Assembly (NCBI GenBank): GCA_003342895.1
Contig: PTFA01000028.1
Span: 3,203,581-3,267,580 of the forward strand
Length of the DNA: 64,000 nucleotides
Direction: 5' to 3'
Origin: Casuarius casuarius
Lineage: Eukaryota > Chordata > Aves > Casuariiformes > Casuariidae
Under the pieces are notes generated by a model. It did no database searches and was not told the origin of the DNA. It was given only the letters and a program-made list of their open reading frames with translations. Every line of letters begins with the position of its first letter. Within the stretch, counting starts at the first letter, position 1. The position numbers and the translations under genes are program-made. Shown here piece by piece: positions 11,601 through 26,600 of the stretch.

Positions 11601-14600
11601 CGGGGAAGAGGCGCCCGGCCGCGGCCCGGCAGCTCCGCTCGGCCCCGGGGCAGCCCGGTTTGGAGAGGTGATGTAGCGGGGGCTCCCTGGCCGGGGGAGC
11701 TCTGGGCGCCTGCGCGTTTCCGCCATCAGCTCGCTGCTGCTCGCACCGCTGTGCATCCCGCAGCCGGGGCCTGCTGCGCCCAGGGGCCGTCTGAAGGGGC
11801 ATCCAGAACACCGGGATGAACACGGGGAGGCATCCGAGATTGATTATAGTCCCATTGCACGCTCTGTGCGCTACCCAGGCTGGTAATACTCCTTTTTAGA
11901 AAGAGGGTAGCTCTTATTATGTAATTAATTATAAACATTTTAATAACTACAGTTAAAACCAGAATAAAACAGGTAATTGTAAATGTTAGATGAAACAAAT
12001 GTCATCCAGATTCTGCTCTGTTTTAAGAGACTGTTCCCACTGGAACGAGTTGTTTTCACGGATCTGTTTTAGGATTCAGGAGGAGGAATGGGATAAATAT
12101 ATTGTACCCTCAAAAACTGAGTCTGAAAAATGCAAAGTGAGTCGAACTTTCAGCTTCCTGATGAACAGGATGACTAGTACACGGAATAAGTGCAAGGTAA
12201 TTCGAGATTTATGTCTATATTATTATTTATAATTACATCACTGTAATTAAATGAATTATAGATAATAAATGTTTATGTAAAGATAAACTTGTTTATTGCA
12301 AATACACATAAGTACTAGGAAGAAGCTTTTATCTTTATTTTTTAATTTTAAAACATATGCAGGATTCCCTGACAGGGCCTTCATATTAAAAAAAAAAAAA
12401 AAAAAAATCCTTTTGAAGAGTAGCTTTAGCTTAACAAATCAGATATTTCCCTGGACATTTTTAATGTTATCAATAATCTTATTTGACTATTTAGCCAAAG
12501 TTTAAATTTCTGAATTACCTTTAAGAAATAATTTTCTTTGTTAAACAAAATGTGTATGTCTGGTCTTGCAGTTACTCTCAGTAAGTACTTGAGTCTGTAC
12601 CTTTTACATTTACACATAATCCGCTGAATTTGTCTTATTTGAAGCTGGTGGAACTTTGTGCATGAATAAGTACTGCTTATTGTAAAAGAGTTGCAGATTC
12701 AAGGCCTACATAGTCAAGCATAGTATGAAAGGTAGATTTAGAACATTTATGGTTTAATTTTGAGCCATCTGAAGTTTAGAGTAAGGCCATCAATTAGCAG
12801 CTTGAGGGATGGATTTGGCCTGCAGGATGTTTGTTTCTGTTTGGCCTTTCAGCAGCTTTGAAGACTCTCTAATACACCCTCCTATACCCCAGGATATTCT
12901 AAAATATGTGTAAGTCAAGATGGTTAGCAAAGTGCTGCTGAGGTGCTATACTCATAGTGGTAGAACTGGCTGTGAACACGTATATGTAATCATGCAGCTA
13001 TATGTAAGTGAGTATCTGTGTGGTCTCCTAAAGAATATCTGCTTGGACTGCTTGGAGGAATGTGTACTCACTCCAAAAGAAGTATTGTAAAAATAAGCAA
13101 AATTTATTAAATTCATTAATACTCATTAAAACTAGCTTTTTTTCTGGTGTCTTTTAAGATCTAAAGGCAAGTTGTATAAATTTATGTAAATGTACCTTTA
13201 GTTGCCTAGGCATGAGTTTGCATGTATGCCTCAGGGAGAAGTAGGCATTGATACTCATGTGTGCAGCTAGTCACTATCTCTTTTTAATTTTTTTTCTGCT
13301 CCTTTCTTTTTTGCAGGTTTGTAAAGTTATTTCTGCCAGTCTTCCTTGAAAAAGATTGCTGGTTTAGCTGCCAGTAAAAGCAAAGCCTTCATCATTTTAA
13401 AAGTTAAACATTGAATTTAATAATACAGTATTCTGTTCCAAGTCTTCCAGGACAGAGAATTAAATATTTTTGAATCATTTACTCTTAAAAGAAGATGCTT
13501 TAGTGTTTTTAGGATTGAATCAATTTATTGTCTTTTCTAATGTCCCCCTTTTTTTTCCTGCCACTGCTGTTGGGGGTAAAGACGAAAAATAAAGATGTCA
13601 AAGATAAAGAGAAACTGAACAGACATAATTTTGTAAATGGGACCTTCTCAGGAGTTATCCCGTGTACAGCCTGTGAAAAGGCCCTCCTAGGAAAGGAATC
13701 ACTGCAGTGCTCTTGTAAGTAGCTACTGACTTTTATGTGTGAATTTACAGTGCTCTGAAACTTGCCATAAGATCATTATTTAGTGATTTGTTTCTAAAAG
13801 GAACCTTGCCTAGGTTTGGAAATACCTCTTTTGTGTAAAGAGCTGAGGTCAGCAAGGGGGAGAGAAAAAAGACAGCGGCTACCAGCTTCAGAAGGGACCA
13901 GGGCCCTCTCCTCACCCAAACACGTTAGACAAAAGCTCCTTCCTAGCCAGGGGGTGTAGCATCAACGCAGCCTCGAGGTTCCTTAGTAAGTAAGCAAGCA
14001 AGCAAGAGCCAAAGGAGGAATAACGGTGAAGCCACAGAGTAAAATTTTCTGCAGGTTGAGGACCGTGTTCAGCTTCAGGCTTTGAAACATGCCTTCTCTT
14101 TCAGATTGCAACATGACTGTGCATAAGAGCTGTAAGGAGTGTGCTCCGGTGTGCACCAAGGTAACTTCCAATACCTCGCTGTTCTTACTAGAGCATATTT
14201 GCTTTCCAAGAGGCCTAGAAATGAGATGAAGAAAATAAGAAACACACAGACCATCCAGACCTAGTGTCTATGCACAGAGGGCTACAGGAATGTCAAGCAT
14301 TTAATGTGAGCAATGGAGAAAGCAGTGTACTTGCACAAGTATTTTTAGAAAAGGGATATATTCTTGAACAGTTGTAAGGTCTAATTATGAAATAATGTGA
14401 TTGGGGTTACAAGAATGGATTTAAAAAAAGGCTCCTCAAAATCACAGACGTGCCCCTGTGTAGAAAGGGAGATCCTCTGTATTAGAAAAATTGGAAACAG
14501 TGGTGGAAGGGGCTTTGGGAGGTTACCTAGTCCAGCTCCTCACTCTGAGGCAGGCTCACTCCTCTAACGTTTTTTGCAGATGTTTGTCTAACCTGCTCTG

Positions 14601-17600
14601 AAAAATCTCTGGAGAAAGAGCCTCCCCAGCCTCCCTAGGCAGTCTTTCCCAGTATTGAGCTGCCACTGCAGACAGGGCAAAATCAGCGCTAGAGCTGATG
14701 GAAAATGTGTTCCTTTAAGTAGGAATGCAGACATAGTGTAGTTATCATGACAAAGGATGCGGCTTTCAAAAAACGATATGTAAGGCTTTTGCCTTCGTGG
14801 GATAAAAGGGGACTTGGAGAGGAGTACACCACAGCCATACAAGTCATTTTTCAAATGAGTAGTGTGCGCCTTTTTGGTGTATTTGGGTTTTGCATCGTGG
14901 TGGTTAGCAGGGAGAACATGTTTTCCTACAGAATCTTCAGAGTAAAGAAGGCTTTAATTGCCCATAAAACAGGCATTATTTATTTTGCCTGTAGCTGTCA
15001 TGTGATAATCTTGCACAAATTTCTGAGCAATTTTAGGACATTAGGACAGCTGAACTGGCAGTTTCAATTACTGCGACTGGTGGGTATTTGTTAAGAGGAG
15101 ACAAGACTGACTCATTTCTGTAAGAATGGAGTACCCAAAATGTTCAGACTTGCATCAAGTGAAATACATGTCTAAGCACAGCAGGCTTCTGTTACAAGTT
15201 TTGCAAAGTCCACTTTGCCACAGATCCCTCAAAGTTATTTGAAAATGAAGCCCTGAATATGAACTCCTTTTCTTGCAGCCCCCACAAGCAGTATTCATAC
15301 AGAAAAAGTATGATGTTATACCTGTATAGTGACTCAGACTAAAATAGATTTAGTTTTGTATTGTAGTACAAATATTATTCTACTTTGACTTTGGTTTATT
15401 AGTTATTAGCAGAAATTAGAACCATGATTTAGCACAGTTTTCTTGAAGCCCCTTTATGTGATGACATATGAAAGCGAATTACTTGACTGTTCAGTATATT
15501 GTCAACTATTATTTCATTGTAATTTCATAAAATTCTTCTCTTTCAGAAATCACAGGAGAGGTACCATAATAAAAACAAACCACAAGCTGGTTTAACAAGT
15601 AAGTACTTTAGTAAGTGGGCTAGAAGGTGTAAAACCTAGGACTTCAAAGTTGAGCCTATGTTGAAAAGTAACAGAAATGGCAGAACAAACATTTCCTTCA
15701 TCATTTATGTTTCTCTTTATGATTTCAACATATGTAGGAAAATAGGTGTATCTCTAATACCTGATACGGATAAGTAGGATTTTCTGAGGAAATTACCATT
15801 TAACTAACTCTTCTACTAAAATGAGTGGGAGTTTTACAATGGTTTGTTTTCAGTGAGAATGGAAATAAAAGGTAGCAAGTTCTGTACTGTGCTTTCGAGT
15901 ATGTCATTATTCATCATGTGCATGAATATTTGGGTCACCTATATTCAAGTTGCAGTGTAAAAGCATGAATGGTTTGAGATTGTTTTCTTATGTATGATAT
16001 CTGTGCCAGAGCTTCTCAGCTTTGCCCACAAGCTTATCTTTCTATTCTGTGGGAGAGCATCATGGTCTTGTACCATGTGGGGACATTCCTGGTAACCTTG
16101 TATGGGTCTATATGAACACTAGATAGCATTTCACAGTATGACTATGCTGTTTATGTTGTACCATATATTGTTTGTCAACTGTTCTGCCTCACAGATTCCT
16201 CACTTGGAGACATTTCCCAACCTGTGTTCTCCTCAGTGCATCCTTCTTCCTCTCTGCCTATTGGACTGTCTGCTGGAAGGAGGGAAGCCTCACAACAGTC
16301 CCACTCTTTGTCCAAAAGCGTCCCCAGTGCCAGTTTTGAAAGGTAGAGTGCAGCTGCCAGAACAGTATCCTAAATACATCATTCAGCATTTCTAGAAAAA
16401 TTGCAACCATTAAATCCATGCTTTTCTTCCACTATAGAAGATCTATGCCATTTCCTGAACACGACTCTGAGACCAGCACCTGGAGGTCCAAGTCACGGTC
16501 TGAAGAGATGTTACAGGCGTTAGGGACCTTTTCATCAATGGATTCTTTTATGATGGAAGGTGAGAAATATTGCACAGATTTTGCATTTTATAGACTGTAT
16601 TGTAAATACAAAATAAAAAAAATTGTAATAAGGAAGATGCTTCATCTACTAAAAAAGCAGCACCTGTCTTTTGTTAATTACAAGGGTATCCTTCATTAAA
16701 ATGACACAATCAGACATGTTAGCCTTAAAATACAACCATTTCTTTCTTCCTCATAATGAACTCTTTGATAACTTTCAGAACTTTCTTTTGTTTGGTGTTA
16801 CCATTGGAAAATAGTGGGTAAAACATATTGGCATATTTGCAAAACCATAACAGCAGCAGATTTTATTCCAGCACTCTTCTAATCACCTCCATTGACAGCA
16901 TACATTGCAGTAGATAAACCTATGTCGCTTGTATTTCCTCAGTGGCCCAAAAACTTTACCTCTCACTGGCAAACTGCCCTCCTAAAGCAGCCATCTATGA
17001 TTGTGAGGTGAATAGAAATAGGCATTTTCTGTAGTTAGGTATGAGACTGAATTTCAGAGCTGAAGGGCATTCATTCACAAAAGATCATGCAGATATCCCT
17101 CACTGGACATCTGCAAAATGGCAAATGCCCTTCCAGTGCCAAAAGGTACTTCTGAAAATGTTGCGTTTTATTTTCCAACTGCAAAAAATTTCTTCAAGCA
17201 AAGAAAGATAAGAAGGATTTAATCTGAGACAAGATGGGTTGTTTTTGTTCTCCTCCCCACTGTTGCACGTGCATTTCAAGCTTTTGGTACTGATACTGAC
17301 ATTTGGCACTTTTCTGTTGTAAAACCATTGTTGACATTGGCAGAAATCCTGTTTGAAGTTCATCCCTGTGATGTGTTCCCCTTACTTTATTGAAGAGGTG
17401 TGCACGTACAAAGGAACTCCCCTCACTGTTTGTATGGCTGGTGCTTTCAAGGTTTATGCTTTATTATAGATGATGTGGATTCCTCTCAGTGGACTGACCT
17501 CAGCACAGATGCACAAGAGTTTGAGGCAGAGTCCTGGAGTCTTGTTGTGGATCCAGCATTCTGCAGCAAGCAAGAAAAGGATGTTATCAAAAGGCAGGAT

Positions 17601-20600
17601 GTGATTTTTGGTCAGTATTTCAAAGTTTTGTGTAAGTTTGAAAACAATTTGGCATATAAAGTAGAAAACCTACATATTTTATGACTGGGAGAATGGATGG
17701 ATAGACTTCAGTAAGCATAATAAGAAGATTCAAAGAACACTTCTCACAATTTACCATGTTTTCTGAAGCTAAGGAAATGTTGGACACTTCGGACTACCAA
17801 AGACATGTCTACCCTGTTCAGTGGGGTACAGTTGAGATAACCATGCCAGAGGTGGATAAATTATGTCTCTTACTGACATAATTTGCTGAGTTTGAGACTA
17901 ACATAGAAAAAGCATTTATGACCATATATTTGAATATTACTAAAATCTATCATAGAATGTGTGCAAAATGTTCAGGTGATTACCATATTATGCTGTCTTC
18001 TTTCGTACTGCAGAGCTGATGCAAACAGAAGTGCATCACATCCATACCCTGTTCATTATGTCTGAAATATTCAGGAAAGGGATGAAGGAAGAACTGCAGC
18101 TGGACCACAGCACAGTGGACAAAATATTTCCCTGCTTAGATGAACTACTGGAGATTCACAGGCAATTCTTCTGCAGAATGAAGGAGAGACGACAGGAATC
18201 GTGTGAGGAAGGGAGTGAACGTAATTTTGTAATCAGCAGAATTGGAGACATCCTTGTGCAACAGGTATAGACATCAGATCTGTTAAATTATTATGTATTC
18301 AGGGTTCTCAAATTAAACAATTTATTGAGTTTAAAACTTTTGTGGGCAGGAAGAGGGCTAAGGTTGTCTTATAAAATTTAAAGATCAGCTCCTCCAGCTT
18401 ATTATAGGGTGAAATAGTAATGAGAGAAAATCATTGCTAACAAATAGCTGTGAGTGGTGGTGAACTTGACCCTGTTTGTAGTAGAAAGCTGCTCCCATCA
18501 TTAAATGGACTGCAAAAAATGAAAGCAATGGAAACACTTCATCAGCATCTAAGCAGAGGTGTGAAGGACTGAATGAGCATGGAAAACAAGCTACCCATTC
18601 ATTTCCTGTAGTAACCTGGTATGGTATATCTCAAGCTGTTGCTCAATAGAGGAGGGGTGGACTCACAGAGTTTATGTTAGCTATAGAACAGCTAACTACG
18701 TTTGCTTGCTAGCAACAGCTCAGTTCCTGCAGAGTGCAGTTTTTCACCTTCAGTTAGTCTGTTTTCACTTCACTGAACTAAAGAAACCAAATGGTTGTTT
18801 TCCTGTCTAGAAGTGGGGTGGAGGTCAGACGGATGCAAATAAGCCTCAAAAGGGATCATGTTTGCAAGGAGGAGAGGAAACACTGTTATAGTAACAGTTG
18901 TTCCAACGATTATTGGCAAGGTTGTAATGGAAGTAGCTTGTGTTCTGTCCAGCTTACATTCCTGTTCTTGCTCTTGAAAATGACTAGCCTGTGTTCATTC
19001 AGTACTGACAGACCCAATTAGTGAAATTCGGAAAACCTGAGAAATAAGTAACTTAAAAGTTACAAGTTCCATATACGTACAAAAATATATTAATGCTTAG
19101 GTATATGCCTTCCTGTGTCATGCAATGTTGAGCACAATTCTATTATTAATTTCTTCAGTTTTCAGAGGAAAATGCAAGTAAAATGAAGAAAATATATGGA
19201 GAGTTTTGCAGCCATCAAAAAGAAGCCGTTAATCTCTTCAAAGAGTTGCAGCAAAACAAGAAGTTCCAGAATTTTATTAAAGTAAGTTTTCGTGGAAGTA
19301 TGATTACTATTGACAGAATGCTCAGAAAATAGATATATACCTTGTAGTTTTTATTTAAATTTAGGTTCAAAATTACATTCAGTAGTTCTCTTTTAATAGC
19401 TAATAAAAACAGCCAAGTGTTTCCTTCTTAATCAGTGATCTGATAAGTTACATTTTTATTTCAAATTTGCAAAAGCTTTGGCTGCCAGTGTGTATTACAC
19501 ACGTTCCTCTTATAAAGCACCTCATTGCTCAGGATGGCAACTGTTCCTTGGGGGTGGTTCAAATAACCCAGCATTTTTTTTTTAGTTTATTCTAACACAT
19601 TTAGATCACATTTCTTATTAGTCAGTTGTTATTTTAATGTGTGTTAAGTAGCTAAGGTATATATCTTTGTCTTTGCAGCTGAGAAATAGTAATCTGTTGG
19701 CTCGACGCCGAGGAATCCCCGAATGCATTCTGCTTGTCACTCAGCGAATCACCAAATACCCTGTTCTGGTTGAGAGGATATTGCAATATTCAAAAGGTGA
19801 GGAAAAGCTTAAATGGTGCCTCATATGTGGAATCCAAATGCAATTTTTAGGTAAGAATGTGCACTATTACAGAATAATAAAGGATGAAATCCACTATTCT
19901 GTAGAGAATCAGAGCAATATAATTATCTACTATGAAGCAAATATCACCTGAACAGTGTGTCTGGTATATATTTTTTGTCAAAGTTAGATTGTGAAAATTT
20001 CCAAGGTTTGAGCCAGGTAAGGCATAGAAGTCCAAAAGAGCATACTTGTTTTAGCAAAAGATCTTGAATACAAGATGTGAACTAATTTTGGAACGTAAGT
20101 GGATATTCTCTTAAATAAATTCTAGTGGAATGTCTTGTAAGTAGGGTTAGGAAAATGTTTCATGAATTAGTGTTCATATTTTCAAACCAACTTTGAATGA
20201 CCACTGAGTTTTCTTGGAGCATTTAAAAAATGTTAATAACTTACTGTATATTGCAAAAAATGGGCAATAAGCAAGTATTGCAGAATGTTGCATACCCAGA
20301 AGCAAAGCCTTCATGCTTAAAATCACATTTCAAGCTATTTTTATTTAAGAGTAATACACTATCTGATTTACATAGCCAATAAAATTTTTTTAAATGCTAA
20401 CAGCTTATATATAGGTCAGAAACTATTTGACATGTAGTTTTGACTGCTGAATAAATCTAAGATACATGTCATCTTTTAATACTCAAGGCAAACTCTGGCA
20501 AAGGCAGATGTCTTTAGTATTTCCAGAATATTGATTGCCAGGTTCTACTTAAAATGATGTATGTATTGGTTTAAGCCTTGCATCATGTTGACTGGTTCAC

Positions 20601-23600
20601 ATAAACTAAGAAATGATGATTTTTTTTTTTTCCGTACAGAAGGAACAGAAGAACATAAAGACCTATGCAAAGCCCTTCGACTAATTAAGGACATGATTGC
20701 AGCAGTAGATTTGAAAGTTAATGAATATGAGAAAAAGCAAAAGTTGCTGGAAATTCTTAGTAGGACTGAAAACAAAACATATACAAAGCTGAAAAATGGC
20801 CATGTTTTCAGGAAGCAGGACTTGATGAGAAAAGAGAGGATACTTGTTCATGAAGGTTTAGTGTACTGGAAAACAGCTACTGGACGTTTCAAAGGTATTC
20901 CATCCTAGCAGTAAAGTCTTTTAATTCTTTATTTGCAAATAGCATGTAAAGATTAAGAGAGGAGTTTGAGAGGTAAGTTTAAGAGAGAAAATACCTTATT
21001 ACACTATGCTGCAAACACGAATTTGTGTTGGTATTGAGGATGGTATTGAGAATATGCCACTAATTGCTTGAACAGTGATTCCAGAAGCTGCCATTGTTTG
21101 TGGCTAATGTGCTGTAAATCTAGGTAAGACAAGTTCTCACATAAAGCCTGGGAAGATAAGAGCTTTTTACATTCGACAATCTGTTGTATTTCCCCCTCCG
21201 CTCCTTCCTTTTAGTTCCTAGAGTTTGCAGTTTCATCCCATGACATAGATTCTTGACTTGTATGTTTATATTGTTTGCAGTACTGGCTATTAAAAATACT
21301 ATATAAAAAATCACATGCTATTCTTCAGTAGTACTGTGACATCTTCAGTGGAAAAGAAAATCTGAAGCCAAATATGACTGGAGCCTGATTTTTATGTTCA
21401 TGCCTAGAATTTGATTTTCAGTGTATAATCACATGTAGCAGTTGGGTTTATTGTTTGATTGTTTTTTTGGAGCTTATTAATATTCACTGTACAACTTTAT
21501 AAAGCTATCTGCTCATTGTTATTCCAGAAGTGCTTTCATCAGTATTGCATTGTGCTATGAGTATATGTTACAGCGTAGGCAAAACAGAATTTATGTGGGG
21601 TAGTTTTTGCCAAGTTGCCTGTGAGTGGCTTGAGGAAGTTGTGCTGACATTTGAGTGAGTGTTTCTCCTTTCTCTGGGCCAGTGTGGACTGAAAGCTCCA
21701 GCGCTGCTGCAGGAGGGTGGGTAGCAGGAAGTGTTGTCTTTCCCAGGAGATATAAAGTGATGGCTTGCAGTTGCTTTGGGCAGACCATAGTGTAATGCAG
21801 ACATTTCCTGTTTAGTTTACTGTAGAATTCTGTGGAATATTTATTGATCAGGGTTTCTCCCCTTTAAAAATATAAAAGAAGTTGTTAACTACAACTGTAA
21901 TACCTTTTGTTAAAAAACATTCTTTTCTTTTTCTCATTTCAAGACATCTTAGCTCTGCTTCTGACTGATGCGCTGCTGTTTTTACAAGAAAAAGACCAAA
22001 AATATGTCTTTGCAGCTGTTGTAAGTATATTGTCAGCCTTTTAAATATACACATTACATTTTTATTTGCCTATTTCTCAAAAGTTAGGTCCTTTTTTCTG
22101 GTTATTCTCACACAGTGTTTATTTTATTAATCCTAGTAATGTACTCAGAACAGCAATATGCCTGTATATGGAAAATAAAGTTTATTTTCAAAATTAAATA
22201 ACATTTTTAGGAAGAGGGATGAAAATAGCAGAATGATTGGGTTTTTTTAGGCTCATGTCTTATCTGATTATGAAGATGGGAAGCAGAGCTAGTTCTTTCA
22301 ATTATCTAAAAATAAATTTTAACTTCTAGTTCTGTAAAACAAAACTGAAGTTTTATTTTAACTGCAAATTTAGTAGTAAACATGTATAAAATATATGAAA
22401 GGTCTTGGATAGAAATTCCCAAACCAGTTATATAAATATAGAGCTTCAGTGCCATTGAACCTCTGGAATTTGTTTTTTAGCATGCACCCAATGCTTTACT
22501 CATCATGAATGCTGTAGAGTATTTCTCAAAATAATTAAAAAAGATGTCTGAATACTCAAAACTTACAGCGTTACATTTGGTGAGAACACACATAGGCTGG
22601 CTATAAGTGGCAGGACTGTAATTAGTTCAGTTAATTGAAAAATCATGCTCTTCTAAGACTGTGGTCTTTTATAAGAGATTTTTAGAAGGTCTTTTATAAT
22701 TTATTTTCTGTATGTGCTGTGACTGTTTCCCCTAGGACCAGAAGCCTTCAGTTATCTCCCTTCAGAAGCTCATAGTAAGAGAAGTAGCCAACGAAGAAAG
22801 GGGGATGTTTCTGATTAGCGCTTCATCTGCAGGGCCTGAGATGTATGAGGTTCATACCAACTCCAAAGAGGAACGTAACAACTGGATGAGGCATATTCAA
22901 GATGCAGCGGAAAGGTAGAGGAAAAGGCTTCTGGTTTTCATTCTGCTAGTCCAAAGCAGATGCAAGGTCTGGTAGTCTCAAGGTAGGATTTGGATATTCC
23001 TGGCAGTGTGCTCTGCGCAGTGGATCCATTCTGTGAGGCTGGCCTTTCCTTTGAGCTCAGGATTCACAAACCTCAAAACCTCAGGATCAGTTCTGCCAAA
23101 TTTCCAGTGGCGTTTGTGCTTTCCCGCTGAATCAGTAGACCTTTCCCTCTCCTCGTTAGATGTCTTTATCAGCCATTTTAAGTTTCCTTCACCTTTGCTT
23201 TGGCACTGGAGGCTTTTCAGAGTCCTGCAGATGTCCCTTTTGGGGAAATCCCCTGTCACTTCAGAAAATGGCCTGTTAACTTGGCATCAGTTCCTTAGGA
23301 ATAGCAGGGAGAGCTTTGCTCCTCATGAGGCCCAGGGTATGATCAGCACAATAAACTTGTCTGAGGGCCAGTCACCAATTCACTGCATAATGCAGTTTTG
23401 GCGTAGTTAAAAGGAATCCTTCAGTCTGGCTTATATCCAGTTACTGTTTTTTAAAGAGGCAGACAAACGGCTTGCTTGTAGATTGTAGCAGAAGTTGGTG
23501 TTAATGTTATATTTTGTTTACAATGGATGCAGTACTTTACTTAAAATTAATATATGATGTGCAGATTTTGCTTTATCCATCTTTGCTTGTCCTTTATCTC

Positions 23601-26600
23601 TAAAGTTGTCCAGAGGAAGAAGAAGAAGGAAAAATGAGTGAATCTGATGAGGATAGACGTATTGCTGAGGCCAAAGCATCCAGAATTCAGAAGTGTCAAG
23701 GTGTAGTACCTTTCCTGCTGCTCTGAGAGCTCCCATGTCCAGACAGTTTGGAATGAATGAATAGCACCACACATACTGGCTGATGGATTCAGAATGGCTT
23801 GATAGGCAGAATTCACAGGGTAGATGATGTATGATATGAATTTCCTGAAAGAGAACATTTGTCCAAGCATTTTATATTTTTGCTACATAACAGAGAGTGC
23901 AAAAGAAAAGGAAAAATGGATACTTTCAGAATAAACACTGAATTTCCCAGATTAACATTAAGTTGGCATAGTTTCCTGTTTTCAGAAATACCTCAGATCT
24001 TCACTAACTGAATAGCTTAGAGCTAGTTTATGGCATCTTCTGCTACTTGATTTTAATCTGAAAATGTAACTAATAAGGGATAAATATAGCTTCCTTGACT
24101 CCCCTACACCCAGTCTGCAAATCTTCCTACTGCCTAGAGGAGAGAAATGCAAGTGATGCCCTTCCTTGAGACAGCCACAGGAAGGGCATCCTCAAGTGAG
24201 AGTTAATGTTCTCCCCTGACATTGATGCACTGAATCAGCATTTCTTCCGGCTGCCTGAGCCAGGTGCTTTTCTAGCATTGCTCATTGTCAGTGCAACGGG
24301 AGATGGCTGAGAGCCCCAGCGTGCAGCCAAGGCAGCCTCATCAGGGTAGGGCACTGGCCTGGCTTTCTGCCAGGTTTCATCGGATTAGACTATGGGATGA
24401 ATTTGGTTCCTGGCCACTTATAAAAGGCATTGTGCAACTCGGTTGCTCTGTTGAGTTAGCAGTGTCTATGTGGCATAAGGATTAGAAGGGTGAATGGGGA
24501 ATGTGCTTTGCCTGCAGGATGGGAAATGTTAATTGAGTGTTCCATTTCTGTTGTCAGAATCATTGAGTAACCAGGACCAGCAGATCTGCAGTTATTTGGA
24601 AGACAAGTTGCGTATCTATGCAGAACTGGGAAATATGAGTGGGTTTGAGGATGTTCATGTAGAACCTCACCTCCTTATCAAACCTGATTCTGGAGAAACT
24701 CCACAGGCTGCTTCACTGCTGGCAGCAGCACTCAGGGAAGGTGAGTTTGCATAGGAAAACTGAAATAGTGGCTCTCTGAGCAGGTAGATACTTCATGGTA
24801 TCAAAGTACAGCCATGTTGCCTTGTGTTACGATTCTGTCAAGTCTCAAGAGCTTGGCACTGTCAAAACTTGGCAACAAGACATTCAAGAGAAGTCTCTTA
24901 AGTTTATACTTGTCAGATGCGTGAGATGGGACCTATCAGGTTATAAGATAAGGAACATGTTTGATGTATAACATCACGTGTAAGCAGGGCCATGGTGCTA
25001 GATTGCATCTCAGGAGTGTTTCATTAGCTAGCCTCCTTGCAGTACAGCCTTGTGAAATACGTCACAGGATGCGATACAGTATTGTATCTGGTCCCTGACC
25101 CCACCTACCTTGGTTGGTGACAGATCGGAATCATGTAGGGTCACATACAGATCAAACTGCAAGTGATCTTGGCAGATCTGCCAAGAAAGACCTGCCATAG
25201 TTGTTGTAGGAGCTGTATTTTTCTGCATATCCTCTAGCAGGAAGCTGAGAGCATTGTCCTGTCTGCAGGACTGTCCTCTGAAAGAAGGAGGAGAATGATA
25301 TTTGTGGTTGCCACATCCTGTTGGAAGTTTAACGAAACTCCTGTTAAACTCGGCTAAAAAGAGTCCCAGTAAACTAAGCCATATCCAGCATGGGCCTTGT
25401 ACTTTGAAAGCCTTCCTGTGATTATAAGATGTAGAGTTCAGAGCTCTTTGAGAAGTTGAGTGTGCAAAAGTTAGCCATCACTGAGAGTGAGAAGAGCAAT
25501 GGCTAAATAACGACATTTCAACCTATAAAGCAGCAAGGGTCCATCATCATTATGAAGTCAGAGAGCACTTCTAATGAAAATATTCTCTAGGTAGAGAATA
25601 TAGGCTAGTGAGGCTATGGTAGATGTCATTTTAGCAGCCTAAAATGATAGCCTATAAATACACTCCTAATTCTGCCCACTTCTGATTTTCACTTTCTCTC
25701 ATGCTGATGTTGCTGTGGATGATGTCTTGGATTTCAGGGCTCTTCAGCACAGTGTAGTGAATTTACAGCAATTCCTGGATATCATTTTCCAGTACAGAAG
25801 TACTAGGTTCCTAAACTAGTAGCAGAGTCTATGGGATTCTTCTTCATGGTAGCTAAGGATAAAGTTAGGGAGCGTTTAAGCCAGTTGGGTATACACATAT
25901 CAGTGGGATACATCCAAGGGTGCTGAGGGAGCTAGCAAATGTCATTGTGAGGCTGCTGTCTATCACTGAAAGATCATAGTGATCAGAGGAGGTTCCTGCT
26001 TACTGGAAGGCAACCATCACAACCATCTTCAAGGAGGAAGATAACTGGAACTACAGATCAGTGCGTCACCTCAATCCCTGGGAAGGTGGTAGAGCAGATT
26101 CTCCTGGAAGCAAATTCCAACCACATGGTGACTGGGAAAAGCCAGTGCGGATTTATCAATGGCAAACTGTGCCAGACCAACTGGACAACTCTTTATGGTG
26201 AGGGGAGAGCAGAGTTTGTATGTTGTTTACCTTGACATCAGCAAGGCCTTCAGCACAGTCTGCCATGGTATCCTTATAGCCAAATGAGATATGGACTGCG
26301 TAACCGGATGGAAAATTGTCTGAACTGCTGGACTCAAAGGGATATGATCAGCAGTACAAAGTACAACTGATGACCTGTTGTAAGTGAACTCTCTCAGGGA
26401 TCAATACTGAGACCAATGCTATTTAACACATTCCTAATGAAGTGAACAGTGGATTGAGTACACTGTCAGCAAGTTTGTGGGTGACCTCAAATTGATTAGC
26501 ATGCTGGAGGGTAGGCTGCTATCCACAGAAACTTCTACAGACTGGAAAAATGGGCTGAGAAAAACCTCTGGAAGTTCTTCAAAGGCAAATATGAAGTCCT

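Larger units (their letters stand above)
11498..12072 (+). other. ARHGEF28 intron with CpG islet
   Basis: A 575-base intron holding the CpG islet and direct-repeat copy B. Confidence 0.85.

Noticed and set aside
10972..11994. Reading the direct repeats as LTRs of a provirus
   Set aside because: The copies are about 110-130 bases, lack TG...CA ends and a primer-binding site, and the sequence between them has a coding microexon of the host gene and no viral genes.
12073..12079. Exon 5 starting at 12080 (acceptor ATTCAG) instead of 12073
   Set aside because: It would keep the frame only if exons 3 and 4 are both skipped. With the microexon included, the start at 12073 is required. It is kept as a possible alternative form.
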